From: Terramyces sp. JEL0728
Lineage: Eukaryota; Chytridiomycota; Chytridiomycetes; Rhizophydiales; Terramycetaceae
Assembly (NCBI GenBank): GCA_027603945.1
Contig: JADIIU010000041.1
Location: forward strand, 1-64,000
Direction of reading: 5' to 3'
DNA length: 64,000 nucleotides
Shown here: one piece after another, positions 63,301-64,000 of the stretch
How positions within the stretch are numbered: the first letter of the stretch is position 1
Layout: each line of letters begins with the position of its first letter
Program-made: the position numbers and the translations under genes
The notes under the pieces: model-generated
What the model was told of the DNA's origin: nothing
Databases searched by the model: none
What the model saw: the letters and a program-made list of their open reading frames with translations, nothing else

Positions 63301-64000
63301 TAGACATTGCAATTAGACACAGTATTTCATTGTCACTATTAACGAAAGAAGTGACTTTCGTAATGGTTTCGGTGTGCGACGCCAAAAGAGTATCAATTCC
63401 ACTCATAGATATTGGTAATCCTAAAATAAACGCTTCTTGGTGTCCTACTATGGCAGGACATACAACTTCCAGGAAAGTTTTGTGCGTATTGAACATGAAA
63501 TAAATGATTTTCAAAGATTGGAAAATTGCATCCTTAACCAACAAAAAATTGGACTCGTTTTCAATAATTTGGAATATTTTGAGGGCAAGTTTCGATCCTG
63601 ATAGCACTCTGGTAATAATTTCAAATCCAGGCGACAATCCCAATATTCTTAGGGGCGATAGATTGTTCCCAACATCTTGAATAGGATTTGTGATATAACC
63701 TAGTACTGGCTCCATTTCAAATTGTTCAAGACAGTGGTTGAAAATTTCCAAGCATTTTGTGCAAATCTTCCATTTTTCTTTCCCATCTGCAAATGGACGC
63801 TCATCGATTTTAAGGAATATCTCGTCGATAATAAATGCAATGTAAGGTCTAATTCCAGGTAGTCTATCTGGTTCGCCCAAAGTTTCATACATGCTTGTTG
63901 ATTTACATTGGACCAGATTGCAAATTAAATTAAGGAAGGCAAGTGTTTCTGGATATGTTTGTTGAATGGTTTCAATTTCTTTGATATCATACAACAGCCC
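60333..64000 (-). CDS. NUP205: Inner-ring nucleoporin NUP205/NUP192 (5' part beyond the window)
   Basis: Exons (minus) 61507->64000, 61047-61486 and 60333-61025; introns of 20 and 21 nt; about 1200 C-terminal residues present. Nup192/Nup205 is a large alpha-solenoid of the nuclear pore inner ring. The visible part is all helical repeats without signal or TM. Family-like stretches include TLAFLNLICNLVQ, RPYIAFIIDEIFLKI, EKWKICTKCLEIFNHCLEQ F and FLEVVCPAIVGHQEA. The 5' end lies past position 64000. It converges with the Uds1 gene, with 147 nt between stop codons. Confidence 0.85.

Overview
The window is nuclear DNA of a compact eukaryotic genome, most likely an early-diverging, flagellated (zoosporic) fungus or a close relative such as a chytrid, blastocladiomycete, rozellid or aphelid. 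Fungal signs are an Uds1 (upregulated-during-septation) coiled-coil protein, several Ser/Thr-rich GPI-type surface proteins and a short CaaX G-gamma. A flagellum is implied by CCDC146/MBO2, DPCD and a CFAP144/FAM183-like gene. The standard genetic code fits every gene. I cannot name the species.

The main feature is intron size. I could place 73 introns by reading-frame continuity and homology. Seventy-one are only 19-23 nt long (21 of 19 nt, 26 of 20, 17 of 21, 6 of 22, 1 of 23). They run GT...AG with a TTAAY/CTAAY/TGAY-like branch motif a few bases before the AG. Many genes look broken until these introns are removed. The two exceptions are 152 nt (in NOG2) and 117 nt (in a BAG gene), and both fold into strong sense-strand RNA structures. 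The 152-nt intron has the architecture of a box H/ACA snoRNA.

Layout. 1-8.7 kb: two tandem ABCA transporters (minus strand, the first cut by the left edge). 9.1-12.8 kb: Rab6/YPT6, a bHLH factor and an unknown RFxV-motif protein. 13.4-18.0 kb: CFAP144-like, CLF1 (crooked neck), a CBS-domain protein and a GPI-type DPBB/expansin-like protein. 18.4-23.6 kb: an egghead-type GT2 mannosyltransferase, DPCD, AIR2-like zinc-knuckle protein, CIA30/NDUFAF1, RPB8 and a small GPI protein. 24-33.5 kb: two head-to-head ABCC transporters. 33.6-41.2 kb: PAN-like secreted protein, NOG2, ATM1, a UBL-BAG cochaperone, a haem peroxidase with a CBM20-like tail, and guanylate kinase. 41.2-45.1 kb: two GPI-type proteins and four uncharacterised genes. 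45.2-64 kb: CCDC146, an NTF2-like/Jupiter-like fusion, G-gamma, an ankyrin protein with a PP1-docking motif, PRP2/DHX16, the Uds1 protein and the C-terminal part of NUP205/NUP192 (cut by the right edge).

The genes do not form one pathway. Transporters and surface proteins (ABCA, ABCC, GPI proteins, peroxidase) alternate with housekeeping genes for RNA work (CLF1, PRP2, AIR2, RPB8, NOG2), mitochondria (ATM1, CIA30) and the flagellum. Spacing is very tight: start codons 24 nt apart at AIR2/CIA30, stop codons 2 nt apart at the PAN gene/NOG2. All calls come from reading the sequence; no database search was run.
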